DNA of 38,027 nucleotides. Origin: Thermoplasmata archaeon. Its GTDB lineage: Archaea > Thermoplasmatota > Thermoplasmata > GCA-020350865. Shown in pieces: positions 18,009 to 26,852 of this stretch. Numbering within the stretch: the first letter of the stretch is position 1; every line of letters begins with the position of its first letter. The stretch is from NCBI GenBank assembly GCA_020351895.1, contig CP070672.1, forward strand, positions 446,469 to 484,495, given 5' to 3'. A model generated the notes under the pieces. The model worked only from the letters and a program-made list of their open reading frames with translations. It had not been told where the DNA came from and searched no databases. Both the position numbers and the translations under genes were made by a program.

Positions 18009-19292
18009 ATGATAGAAGTCGAGAACGTATACAAGAGGTATCCTGTCAGAGGGGAGGATTACAATTGGCGTAAAGTCTTGGTAAATGCCATTACGAGACG
18101 CGAGGGTGAAGAGTTAACGGCACTCTACAATGTGAGCCTTGACGTGCAAAAAGGCGAAATAGTTGGGATATTAGGGCCTAATGGGGCTGGTAAGACCACT
18201 CTGATCAAGATTTTAGCTGGTCTTCTTATTCCAGACGAGGGCCGTGCTACAGTTAATTATTACGATGTAATCAAAAACAGAAAAAGGGTGAGAACATCCA
18301 TCAATCTGCTGAGAAGTGGCGGTTGGATAATGTTCGATTATAAGCTATCGGTATTCAACAATCTGAAATATTGGGGGGTCGTCCAGGGATTGGGTTGGGA
18401 TGAAATAAAACCGAGGATCAAAGAGGTGTTGGAGACCGTGAAATTGGAGGATAAGATCAACGAATATCCAGAAAATCTCTCGGCAGGCATGAGGCAAAAA
18501 ATGTGTCTTGCCCTTTGCCTTCTGTCCGACCGGCCCGTTTACCTGCTGGATGAGCCTACAGCCAACATAGATCCGTACTCGGCAAATTATATCAGGGAGC
18601 TGGTTAGGGACGAACTGGCAGGCAGCGGAAAAACAGTGCTTCTGGCAACACACAATCTGTGGGAGGCGGAGATGATCTGCGATAGGATAGCCATACTTTT
18701 AGAAGGCAGTGTTGTGATGTTCGACAAGACCCAGATTATCAAAAAGAGTAAAAGAGGGGGTTATATTTTAATGGGTGTAGAGAAACTTACTGATGATCTC
18801 ATCAATGACCTTGAGTCCCTGCCCTTTGTAAAATCGGTTGATGGTAGTGGTTCTCAACTATCAAAGGGCAGGAAAGGGGGCCAGATTGAGATTCATGGAG
18901 AGGTTGAAGATCATTTACCTGAACTTCTTGAGGGTTGCTTAATTCATACGGAGGTGCTTAGCATGGAAACGAAGGACCCATCCTTAAACGATATATTTAT
19001 GGAGATGATGGAGAGAGTGGATGCGGATAAGGCACTGATTCAGGACAGGTATAAACTGTATCGGAATTTTCTGATACAGGTGTACGGAGACTATGGAACA
19101 CTGAATTCTGAGAAAAAGGAAGTGCTGAAAAGGGTACGAGAGAAGTTGTACATTTCTGATGGCGAGCATCAAAAAATCGATAAAGAGGTGGTTTCTGAGT
19201 TGAAGCCGAAGTGGAAGAAAAAGACAAAGGACCATAAAAAAGCTCGCAAACGTGGGGATGTAATGAGCGTGGAGCTCTCAGAGGAAAAATAG
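18009..19292 (+). CDS. ABC transporter ATP-binding protein with DUF4162-like and extra helical C-terminal region
   Basis: ATP-hydrolysing subunit of an ABC-2 type exporter, pairing with the permease gene 60 nt downstream. Visible: Walker A GPNGAGKTT, the signature LSAGMRQK, Walker B VYLLDEPT with catalytic Glu, and the H-loop LLATHN. After the ATPase core (about 240 residues) comes a DUF4162-like region ending in SLNDIFMEMMERV, then about 100 further residues. These include DRYKLYRNFLIQVYGDYG and EKKEVLKRVREKLYISDGEH, two helices that recall TerB-like/EF-hand-like helical pairs, and a Lys-rich tail. The extra part is unusual for the family. The ATG at 18009 (MIEVENVYKRYP) matches usual family starts; TTG at 17982 is an alternative. 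Confidence 0.92.
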   Translation: MIEVENVYKRYPVRGEDYNWRKVLVNAITRREGEELTALYNVSLDVQKGEIVGILGPNGAGKTTLIKILAGLLIPDEGRATVNYYDVIKNRKRVRTSINLLRSGGWIMFDYKLSVFNNLKYWGVVQGLGWDEIKPRIKEVLETVKLEDKINEYPENLSAGMRQKMCLALCLLSDRPVYLLDEPTANIDPYSANYIRELVRDELAGSGKTVLLATHNLWEAEMICDRIAILLEGSVVMFDKTQIIKKSKRGGYILMGVEKLTDDLINDLESLPFVKSVDGSGSQLSKGRKGGQIEIHGEVEDHLPELLEGCLIHTEVLSMETKDPSLNDIFMEMMERVDADKALIQDRYKLYRNFLIQVYGDYGTLNSEKKEVLKRVREKLYISDGEHQKIDKEVVSELKPKWKKKTKDHKKARKRGDVMSVELSEEK

Positions 19293-19352
19293 ATCGGATA
19301 TTGCTGAAGATCCTAATAGATATACCTTCCAGGTAGTCTGCCGAAGGAGCAG

Positions 19353-20228
19353 TTGGAAAAGATGAAGACAAAGAAGCCCAGAAAAAGTAGGGTGAAACAC
19401 AGTTTAAATCCGAAAGAAACTTTGCATATGATGGGAAGCTATATGGCAAGATCCGCAAGGCTGTGGTATAGATTCAAAATAAGTTTCATATTCACCCTTA
19501 TTTCCATGGTGGTGGCCATAGCCATATGGTTTTTCATGACCAAATTGGCGAAAGTGGAATTTACAGATGACTGGTTCACTTTCGTGCTTGTTGGAGTAAT
19601 AATAAATCAGTATGTATTAACAACACTCTCAACATATCTTGAATCTTTAAAAGAGCTGTACTGGTCCAATCAAATGGAAGCCTATTTGACATCACCGGCC
19701 CGCCTGAAAACGTTCTTCATTTCCTCATTGACTTGGACCTACACCTATGCCACGATAAATGCCGTTTTATACTTTGCGTTGGGTGTCTTTTTATTCGATG
19801 CAAAGTTGGTGTTTAGACCGGAGGCAATCGTCATAATTCCCATTTTATTCCTCTTGATAATCGGTCTTTCGGGAATCGGTCTTATATCTGCGAGTTTGTT
19901 CCTTTTATTGGACGCCAAAGGCGAGATAGAACCCATTAATTGGGCCATATCCACGTTGACTCTCCTGGTCTCGGGTGTTTTGTTTCCATTCGAAGAATTC
20001 CTGAACTACTTCCCTCCCTTATTTTATGTGGCAGTTGCATTACCCCAGACCTGGGCCATAGATGGAATAAGAGGACTTCTTTTCGAGGGTAAAGGATTGG
20101 AGAGCACAATACCAGTACTAGGGATATTGGTGCTTTTTGCCGCGGTTCTCTTCCCGCTAGGGGTTATCATGTTCAGATGGGGAGTTAAGAAGGGGGAGAA
20201 GGTGGGCAGCTTGGCCAAGTGGTCGTGA
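19353..20228 (+). CDS. ABC-2 type transporter permease
   Basis: A 291-residue membrane protein with a basic N-terminus (MEKMKTKKPRKSRVKH) and about six hydrophobic helices, matching ABC-2 export permeases. The helix-rich segments run from IWFFMTKLAKVEF to VLFAAVLFPLGVIMF. The conserved ABC-2 feature LYWSNQMEAYLTSPARL, which contacts the ATPase, is clear at about residues 90-105. It follows the ATPase gene by 60 nt on the same strand and should form the channel of the same exporter; the substrate is unknown (family members export drugs, lipids or polysaccharides). The TTG at 19353 has AAGGAG 3 nt upstream; an ATG at 19362 in the same frame is possible. Confidence 0.9.
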   Translation: MEKMKTKKPRKSRVKHSLNPKETLHMMGSYMARSARLWYRFKISFIFTLISMVVAIAIWFFMTKLAKVEFTDDWFTFVLVGVIINQYVLTTLSTYLESLKELYWSNQMEAYLTSPARLKTFFISSLTWTYTYATINAVLYFALGVFLFDAKLVFRPEAIVIIPILFLLIIGLSGIGLISASLFLLLDAKGEIEPINWAISTLTLLVSGVLFPFEEFLNYFPPLFYVAVALPQTWAIDGIRGLLFEGKGLESTIPVLGILVLFAAVLFPLGVIMFRWGVKKGEKVGSLAKWS

Positions 20229-20367
20229 GGAGTCTTCTGATAAGATAATTTTCTAATTTATGTCAAGATGGTCCCGGAAAGTGTGGTGGAGAGGTATTAA
20301 TCCATATCATTTCTGTCGAAATCGAAATTCAAGGGTAATTATCTATAGGATGAAGCCAACCGAAATC

Positions 20368-20375
20368 TATAAAAG
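20368..20375 (+). promoter_or_regulatory. TATA box of the giant surface protein gene
   Basis: TATAAAAG is a textbook archaeal box. Transcription would start near 20396, leaving a leader of about 25 nt that holds the SD GGAGGG just before the ATG at 20421. Confidence 0.6.
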
Positions 20376-20420
20376 ACCAGATTAGAATGGGGAAGACATT
20401 CCAATTGAGGAGGGAAACCC

Positions 20421-23400
20421 ATGAAAAAAGGCCGAAAAACCGTTGGAATCGTGTGCTTGCTGATAATGGCAGGATTCTTGGGATTCATCAGTTTCGAGTC
20501 TCCGGTTGTAAAAGCCCAAGTTACGCATTACGTGGGTGGTTCCGGTGGTGGGAACCATTCCGCGATTCAGGATGCCATTAACGTCAGCAATGACGGGGAT
20601 ACCGTCTTTGTATACAATAAAACGTATTTTGAAAATGTGGTGGTAAACAAGAGTATAAACCTCATAGGAGAGGATAAGACCATCACGATAATAGATGGTA
20701 TGGCAATCGGTACCACCGTGACTGTTACATCGAATTGGGCCAACATCACGGGTTTCACCATAACAAATGGAGAAATCGGAATCGATGTTCAGACGAACGT
20801 GAACAATGTGACAATAGAAGACAACATTATTACAGGAAATGATATGGTACATTTATCCAGAGGCATTCTAATCAACAAGACCGCATCGTATAACACAGTA
20901 TTGAACAACGATGTTTTAAGTATGAACGATGTAAATGGGTACAGCGCAATCTATCTTGATCAAGGGTCATCCAACAACTTGATAGAGGGCAATATTGTTT
21001 CCTCTGATCGTTGGGAAGGGAGTATATATCTTTATTATTCAAACAATAACGACATATTGTTCAATGGCGTGGCAAATGCCAAGGGTGACGCAATCGAGCT
21101 TTCCAATTCAGATGGAAACGACATCATAGGAAACGATGCAACATCTACTTTTGAAAGGGGCATTTACATCACCCTATCAGATAACAATGTTATTAAAAAC
21201 AACACTGCAGGGGGAATATGGCTTTGGCAATCCTATTTCAATGATGTGATAAACAACGATATTCCCAGCGCCCCAGAGGGCATAAGGCTTGACATGTCTT
21301 CAAATAACAATATCACCACAAACGACGTGATCACAAGCACATTTTACGGAATATATGTCATAGATTCATCACATAACAACACGATATCATGGAATAATGT
21401 TACTTCAGATGACAACGGCATCGTTGTGAGGGATTCCATAAACAACAGTATCGCTGATAACAATGTTTCCGTGAGTAGTTATAGTGGGATCTATTTGCAG
21501 AATGCCGATGGGAACTTAATCACCAATAACATAGTTACAGCATACGGGTGGTATGGTGTGGTTCTCAATTTCTCTCACGGGAATGAGATTGCCGATAACT
21601 TATTGTCCCACACCGGATGGATGGGTATCAGGCTCTATTATTCTAGTGGAAACAACGTAACTAACAACATCGCCTCGAATGACGATTATGGTATCTACTT
21701 CGGGAGATCCGATGGTAATAATATAACAGGCAACCTCATTGCTTCAAACAATTTATATGGCCTATATTTCCGCGAATCCTCAAACAATTCCATTTATCAC
21801 AACAACATCATCAACAATCCAACCCAAGCCTACGATGATGAAAACAATCTATGGAACGACACTTATCCCTCAGGGGGAAATTTCTGGTCTGACTGGACGT
21901 TCCCGGATGCGGATTGCGACGGTTTTATTGACGATCCATATCAGATTTCAGGGGGCTCTAAACAGGACAATTGGCCTTTCACAGAGATTTCTGGTTGGCT
22001 TTCCGAATGGACGAACAAATCCGCCTTTTCCAACTACGTTCCAAGCGGCATGCCTGACTTCGACCAGCGCGAGAAGGGGCAACGAACTGGATTAAATTAT
22101 TGGATGTCGATCAATGCAGGACCCAATGGTACTCTCGATTCGGCATTCGATCCCATTGACAATATGGTGAATCCTTCACCTGGCCAAAACAATATCTCGA
22201 TAGCACCCGGTTCAGATCATAGTATAGATTCGGCTTTGGTTTTTGATGACACCCTAGAATATGCATACTGTGGACCAACTGCTGCAGCCAATGCCCTTTG
22301 GTGGCTGGACTCACGGTTCTCTGACCCGGCTGGCTTCCCAGGGGATGGAATTGACAATTATTCGTTGATTGCTGATTATGGGGTTGGTGATGATCATCTA
22401 CCTGAGAATGTCCCCTTGGTTATTGAGGATCTCGCTGTGCGATTTGAAACCCATTTATGGGGAGATACAAATGTTTCAAGAATGGTCAATGGTTTAAATC
22501 AATTGCTTCTATTCCGAAACCAGGATTCCAATTACACAGTGAGTAGCACACAATGGCCCGATTTTTGGGTCGTTGCCGATGAGTTTAAGAAGTGCAATGC
22601 AGCAATACTCTTTTTGGGATTCTATGATGGCGAGGGCAATAGGATTTGGGGTCATATCGTCACTGTATCTGGAATGAATATAGCTTCTCCTGAGAAAATA
22701 GCGATAAGTGATCCCATCAAGAACATAGCAAATCCCAAAGCCATCTATTCATCTTATAATGATACACTCAATGTATCCCATGATGTCTATGATGTTTTGC
22801 CGGGTCCTCCCGGCCCCATATCCAATCCACCGCCTTCAGTTTTCTGGCTTGTGGGTTATACATCAGGATATAATTTCACAATAACTCCGCCTTATTATGC
22901 TGCAGTCGAGGATGTGGTTTATATATCTCCTCGTACACTACCTGATGCACCGGGAAATCCCTCTGTGTCTATTGGGGTCACATATGTAAACCTGAGTTGG
23001 AATGCTCCTTCTGACGGTGGCTCTCCCATAACGAATTACACGATTTACAGAGGCACAACATCAGGGGGGGAGACCTTCTATATGGAGATCGGAAATATCA
23101 CCTTCTTCAACGATACAAATGTTACTGGAGGCATTGAATACTACTACAGGGTAAGTGCAGTAAACGGAATTGGCGAGGGTCCCATGTCCAATGAGGTGAG
23201 CGGTATACCGATGTCAGTACCCACGGAGCCTCAGAACCTACAGGCGGATGCAGGTAACAAATATGTGAACCTAACTTGGGATGCCCCTTCCATTGAGGGT
23301 GGATCCCCCCTCGTCGGTTATAATATCTACAGGAATGGCACGGTGGGGCCCTATGCCTCTGTTCCTGCCGGCCAATTGTGGTACAATGATTCCCTTGTGA

Positions 23401-26030
23401 GCAATAATATCACCTATACTTACAACGTTTCCGCAGTGAATGGAGTCGGCGAAGGGTCAAACTCAACTGGTGTGGATGCAACACCTGCAACCGGAGTTGC
23501 TCCCTCGGAGCCACAGAATCTCCAGGTTGATTCCGGTGATAGCTATGTGAACATCTCATGGGATCCACCTGCATCTGATGGCGGCTCTCCAATTAAAAAT
23601 TATAGGATTTATAGAGGTAACATATCGGGTGGGGAGACATTCTATAGGGAAATCGGTAACATTACATTCTTCAACGATACCAATGTAACTGGTGGTATTA
23701 CTTATTATTATAATGTGAGTGCTTCCAACATCAAGGGAGAAGGACCACTGTCCAGCGAGATTAACGCCACCCCTGTTTCTGTGCCAGGTGTCCCAATCAA
23801 CTTCGGGGGCATACATGGAGATACCTACATAAATATAACCTGGGATCCTCCAGCTTCATTTGGAGGCTTTCCCATAACTAATTATACCATTTACAAAAGC
23901 ACTATAATAGGTCAGAAAGTATTTCTCAAGCAGATCGGCAACCTGACCTATTTCAATGACACTGACGTTACCAAGGGAGGAACCTATTACTACATCGTAG
24001 CTGCAGTAAATAGCCTTGGAGAAGGACCATCGACAAGTGGAATCATCGTTTCTCTTCTCACGGTACCAGATGCTCCGACAGGCTTAACTGCAATTGCTGG
24101 GGATTCATACATAGAATTAACTTGGAATCCTCCTGTTTTGGATGGCGGCCTTCCCATAACAAATTATACGATATACAGAAATGGAACATTCTTCGCCGAG
24201 ATAGGGGACCTGGCAAGTTATAATGACACCACTACTGGTAATGGTATTACTTATTTCTATATGGTAAGCGCAGTTAACTTCATTGGAGAGGGACCCAAAT
24301 CAAGTGAGGTGAATGCGACATATGAAACCGTACCGTCCGCTCCTATAGGCATTGTCTTTGACACCGGAGATTCTTATGTGAATCTGACATGGAATGCGCC
24401 GCCAATTGGAGGTGGCTCGCCAATCACAGGCTATAACATATATCGAAACGATACAGTGGGAGTTTACGCGGTTGTTCTTCCAGGTCAATTATGGTTCAAT
24501 GATACAAACGTGACAAATGGCGAATCGTACACCTACAACATATCCGCAAATAACAGCCTCGGCGAAGGCCCGAACTCGACTGGTATGAGTGTTACCCCCA
24601 TGACTGTGCCTTCTGTTTTAGAGAACCTTCAGGTCAAAGCCGGTGCAGGCTACATTAACATCACCTGGGAGGCTCCTGCTTCAGATGGCGGCTCGGAAAT
24701 TACAGGTTATAATGTATACAGAAACGGGACAGTTGGTGTTTTTGCCACGATTTTGGCGGATCAATTATGGTTTAACGATACAGATGTCGTAAATGGAATC
24801 ACGTATACCTATAACATAACTGCCATAAACAGTATCGGAGAGGCACTATACACAGAGGTCATTATTCCAGCTGGCTCTGTTCCATCTGCTCCAATTGATT
24901 TAACAGCAACTGTTATAGGAAATTATGTGGCTCTCACCTGGAATCCACCCCTCTCCGATGGCGGCCTTACTGTTGCCAATTATCGAATTTACAGAGGTAT
25001 TGAATCGGGAGGAGAGACATTATGGGAATTTTTAGGTGATGTCACCCAATACAATGACTACACCATAACCAATGGAACCACGTACTACTACAAGGTGAGT
25101 GCCTTAAACATCCTCGGAGAAGGGCCCTTGTCAGCCGAAGTAAGTGCAATTCGAGTTGGACCTCCATCTGCACCGACAGGCTTGATTGCTAATGCAGGTG
25201 ATTCTTATGTTTATCTGGTTTGGAATATCCCCTTCTCAAATGGTGGCTCATCCATTACCAACTACAAGATCTACAGAAGCAATGTTTCCGGGGAGGGGGA
25301 ATTTCTTATCATGATTGGAAATATCACATTCTATAATGACACCGCTGTTATAAACAACATTACCTACTACTACAATGTCAGTGCAGTTAATGGTGTCGGA
25401 GAAGGACCATTATCCAGCGAAGCCATTGCTACACCTTCCTTACCACCCGTTCCAGTGAATCAAATCCCTACGATAGTTATTTACTCACCCACAGCCCAGG
25501 CAAAAGTAAACGGTACCATTGTGATTTCAGGTACAGCAAACGATACCGATGGTGCGGTTGAGAGCGTTGAAATAAAAATCGATGATGGTGATTGGTTCGA
25601 AGTGAGCGGTACAGACTCCTGGAACCATAGTTTGGACACAAAATCCCTGTCAAACGGGGCCCACACCATCTATATTCGGTCTTATGATGGGGAGAATTAT
25701 TCCGAAGAATCCAGTGTGGTTATTGAGGTGAACAATCCAATACCAGTAAAAGAGAAATCCATCTTTGAAGAGGCTTGGTTCTGGGGATTAATAGGGTTGG
25801 TTGTGATAATACTGTTATTTTTATTTTTTATATTCCTAAAAAAGAGAGGGGAGGAAGAGGAAGAGGAAGAAGAGGAAGAGGAAGAGGAGGAAGAGGAAGA
25901 AGAGCCTGAGGACGAATTAGATGAAGAAGAGGAAGAGGAGGAGGAAGAAGAGCCTGAAGAAGAAATAGAAGAGGAAGACGAGGAGGAAGAACTAGAGGAG
26001 GAGGAACCTGAAGAGGAGAAAGAACCCTAG
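20421..26030 (+). CDS. Giant surface protein: beta-helix, papain/C39-like domain, nine FN3 domains, membrane anchor, Glu-rich tail
   Basis: An 1869-residue exported protein. Signal peptide about 1-32 (VGIVCLLIMAGFLGF...VVKAQ). Residues about 35-500 are a NosD-type right-handed beta-helix (GNHSAIQDAINVSNDGDTVF, then many NN/GN coils). Residues about 560-830 hold a papain/C39-like unit with a plausible triad: Cys617 (YCGPTAAANALWWL), His745 (GHIVTVSGM), Asp764 (AISDP). Nine FN3 domains run from about 841 to 1673, then an Ig-like domain with ISGTANDTDGAVESVEIKID, a membrane helix near 1786-1808 (WGLIGLVVIILLFLFFIFL) and a cytoplasmic tail of almost pure Glu. The FN3 array is probably a stalk holding the N-terminal domains away from the cell. 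Inference: binds and perhaps cleaves external protein or glycan. The start is well supported by SD and TATA box. Confidence 0.93.
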   Translation: MKKGRKTVGIVCLLIMAGFLGFISFESPVVKAQVTHYVGGSGGGNHSAIQDAINVSNDGDTVFVYNKTYFENVVVNKSINLIGEDKTITIIDGMAIGTTVTVTSNWANITGFTITNGEIGIDVQTNVNNVTIEDNIITGNDMVHLSRGILINKTASYNTVLNNDVLSMNDVNGYSAIYLDQGSSNNLIEGNIVSSDRWEGSIYLYYSNNNDILFNGVANAKGDAIELSNSDGNDIIGNDATSTFERGIYITLSDNNVIKNNTAGGIWLWQSYFNDVINNDIPSAPEGIRLDMSSNNNITTNDVITSTFYGIYVIDSSHNNTISWNNVTSDDNGIVVRDSINNSIADNNVSVSSYSGIYLQNADGNLITNNIVTAYGWYGVVLNFSHGNEIADNLLSHTGWMGIRLYYSSGNNVTNNIASNDDYGIYFGRSDGNNITGNLIASNNLYGLYFRESSNNSIYHNNIINNPTQAYDDENNLWNDTYPSGGNFWSDWTFPDADCDGFIDDPYQISGGSKQDNWPFTEISGWLSEWTNKSAFSNYVPSGMPDFDQREKGQRTGLNYWMSINAGPNGTLDSAFDPIDNMVNPSPGQNNISIAPGSDHSIDSALVFDDTLEYAYCGPTAAANALWWLDSRFSDPAGFPGDGIDNYSLIADYGVGDDHLPENVPLVIEDLAVRFETHLWGDTNVSRMVNGLNQLLLFRNQDSNYTVSSTQWPDFWVVADEFKKCNAAILFLGFYDGEGNRIWGHIVTVSGMNIASPEKIAISDPIKNIANPKAIYSSYNDTLNVSHDVYDVLPGPPGPISNPPPSVFWLVGYTSGYNFTITPPYYAAVEDVVYISPRTLPDAPGNPSVSIGVTYVNLSWNAPSDGGSPITNYTIYRGTTSGGETFYMEIGNITFFNDTNVTGGIEYYYRVSAVNGIGEGPMSNEVSGIPMSVPTEPQNLQADAGNKYVNLTWDAPSIEGGSPLVGYNIYRNGTVGPYASVPAGQLWYNDSLVSNNITYTYNVSAVNGVGEGSNSTGVDATPATGVAPSEPQNLQVDSGDSYVNISWDPPASDGGSPIKNYRIYRGNISGGETFYREIGNITFFNDTNVTGGITYYYNVSASNIKGEGPLSSEINATPVSVPGVPINFGGIHGDTYINITWDPPASFGGFPITNYTIYKSTIIGQKVFLKQIGNLTYFNDTDVTKGGTYYYIVAAVNSLGEGPSTSGIIVSLLTVPDAPTGLTAIAGDSYIELTWNPPVLDGGLPITNYTIYRNGTFFAEIGDLASYNDTTTGNGITYFYMVSAVNFIGEGPKSSEVNATYETVPSAPIGIVFDTGDSYVNLTWNAPPIGGGSPITGYNIYRNDTVGVYAVVLPGQLWFNDTNVTNGESYTYNISANNSLGEGPNSTGMSVTPMTVPSVLENLQVKAGAGYINITWEAPASDGGSEITGYNVYRNGTVGVFATILADQLWFNDTDVVNGITYTYNITAINSIGEALYTEVIIPAGSVPSAPIDLTATVIGNYVALTWNPPLSDGGLTVANYRIYRGIESGGETLWEFLGDVTQYNDYTITNGTTYYYKVSALNILGEGPLSAEVSAIRVGPPSAPTGLIANAGDSYVYLVWNIPFSNGGSSITNYKIYRSNVSGEGEFLIMIGNITFYNDTAVINNITYYYNVSAVNGVGEGPLSSEAIATPSLPPVPVNQIPTIVIYSPTAQAKVNGTIVISGTANDTDGAVESVEIKIDDGDWFEVSGTDSWNHSLDTKSLSNGAHTIYIRSYDGENYSEESSVVIEVNNPIPVKEKSIFEEAWFWGLIGLVVIILLFLFFIFLKKRGEEEEEEEEEEEEEEEEEEPEDELDEEEEEEEEEEPEEEIEEEDEEEELEEEEPEEEKEP
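22938..25440 (+). repeat. Tandem array of nine FN3-coding repeats
   Basis: Each unit is roughly 280 nt. Each starts with a Pro-rich linker (VPSAP, VPTEP, PPSAP), then Y-V-N-L-T-W, then GG.P.TNY.IYR or GYNIYRN, and ends YYYNVSAVN..GEGP. Two subtypes can be told apart (ETFY..IGNITFFNDTNVT versus YRNGTVG...GQLWFND). Confidence 0.9.
25838..25904 (+). repeat. Uninterrupted 67-nt homopurine tract coding for poly-Glu
   Basis: Only A and G occur from 25838 to 25904, and near-pure purine continues to about 26023. It encodes the Glu-rich cytoplasmic tail of the giant surface protein. Confidence 0.9.
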
Positions 26031-26139
26031 GGTGGGAAGGAACTTTAAGAGGAGCAGCAATAATATTCACTGGAGTTACTTGTAGTGTATACAATCTGTG
26101 CATTAAGATATTACAGGATAGATAAAATTGAACAGCACT

Positions 26140-26192
26140 TATATATATAAATAATATAATTTCCCCTCACCTTATACTCCCATCTCAGGAGG
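26140..26192 (+). promoter_or_regulatory. Promoter and SD of the rubrerythrin-like gene
   Basis: An AT-only stretch TATATATAAATAATATAA (26140-26157) forms the TATA region. A perfect SD AGGAGG (26187-26192) lies 7 nt before the TTG at 26200 and decides that start. Confidence 0.6.
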
Positions 26193-26199
26193 AATAAAA

Positions 26200-26721
26200 T
26201 TGAAGGTTCTAAGATGCAGAATATGTGGTGATCCATACCTGGGGGAGGAGATACCCACGAACTGTCCGTTCTGCGGTGCTCCAGCCAAATACATGATTCC
26301 TGCTTCTGACTGGAAGGATCCCGAGATTGATGGATTGTCCCAGATTTCGAGAAATAATCTCCAGAGTGCCCTTGAACTTGAAATAGAGAACACCAAGTTT
26401 TACCTCTGTGCCTCCGAAATGACAAAGAACGTGGAAGGAAAGCAGATGTTCAAGGCACTATTCAAAATCGAAAGAGAGCATGCATCTATAATCTGTAAAA
26501 TACTAAAAAAGGAAAAGACGTCGATATCTCTGGATAAACTCGCATGTTATCCCTCTTATAAGGATAATCTGAAGGATTCGCACGATAGGGAGGAAAGAGC
26601 AATAAAAGCCTACAGCCAATTCTTCAAGGAGGCCAAGGAGCCCAGGATAAAGGAGATATTCGGGGCCTTGGTGCTTATCGAAACCGATCATTTGAAGCTC
26701 TCCGAAGAGAGGATGAAGTAG
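26200..26721 (+). CDS. Rubrerythrin-like protein (N-terminal rubredoxin-type knuckles, C-terminal ferritin-like domain)
   Basis: A 173-residue redox protein. A rubredoxin-like site (Cys6, Cys9, Cys22, Cys25) comes first, then a four-helix ferritin-like domain with the diiron ligands expected: Glu in ELEIEN (59-63), EREH (Glu91, His94), EE (131-132) and ETDH (Glu161, His164). Classical rubrerythrin has the rubredoxin part at the C-terminus; here it is at the N-terminus, the reversed arrangement known in some anaerobes. Likely role: reducing peroxide in an anaerobic or microaerobic cell. It starts at TTG because of a perfect SD. No other oxidative stress gene is next to it. Confidence 0.88.
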   Translation: MKVLRCRICGDPYLGEEIPTNCPFCGAPAKYMIPASDWKDPEIDGLSQISRNNLQSALELEIENTKFYLCASEMTKNVEGKQMFKALFKIEREHASIICKILKKEKTSISLDKLACYPSYKDNLKDSHDREERAIKAYSQFFKEAKEPRIKEIFGALVLIETDHLKLSEERMK

Positions 26722-26807
26722 TTGACTACAACTTGGACATCATGCTGATAATGAACAGCCTAAAATGAATACTCGCTTGTGTTAAAAAAGGATTTTTCTG
26801 ACAAAAG

Positions 26808-26848
26808 AATAATAAGTATCCCAATCCATAAGGGATACTGGGAGGAGG
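26808..26848 (+). promoter_or_regulatory. Promoter with 8-bp inverted repeat between TATA box and SD
   Basis: GAATAATAAG is a TATA-like box. AGTATCCC (26815-26822) and GGGATACT (26832-26839) form a perfect 8-bp dyad with a 9-nt spacer, which would cover the predicted transcription start. The SD GGGAGGAGG (26840-26848) follows at once, before the GTG at 26853. It could be an operator or an RNA hairpin touching the SD. Confidence 0.5.
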
Positions 26849-26852
26849 TAAA

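Noticed and set aside
20421..21830. Many repeated AAC/AAT-rich motifs that could suggest a DNA repeat or CRISPR-like array
   Set aside because: They are the coils of a protein beta-helix in one open frame, with irregular spacing and diverged sequence; no direct repeats of fixed length with unique spacers.
25828..26103. Minus-strand Leu/Pro-rich ORF opposite the poly-Glu tail
   Set aside because: It is the mirror of GAG/GAA codons, low in complexity and without promoter or SD.
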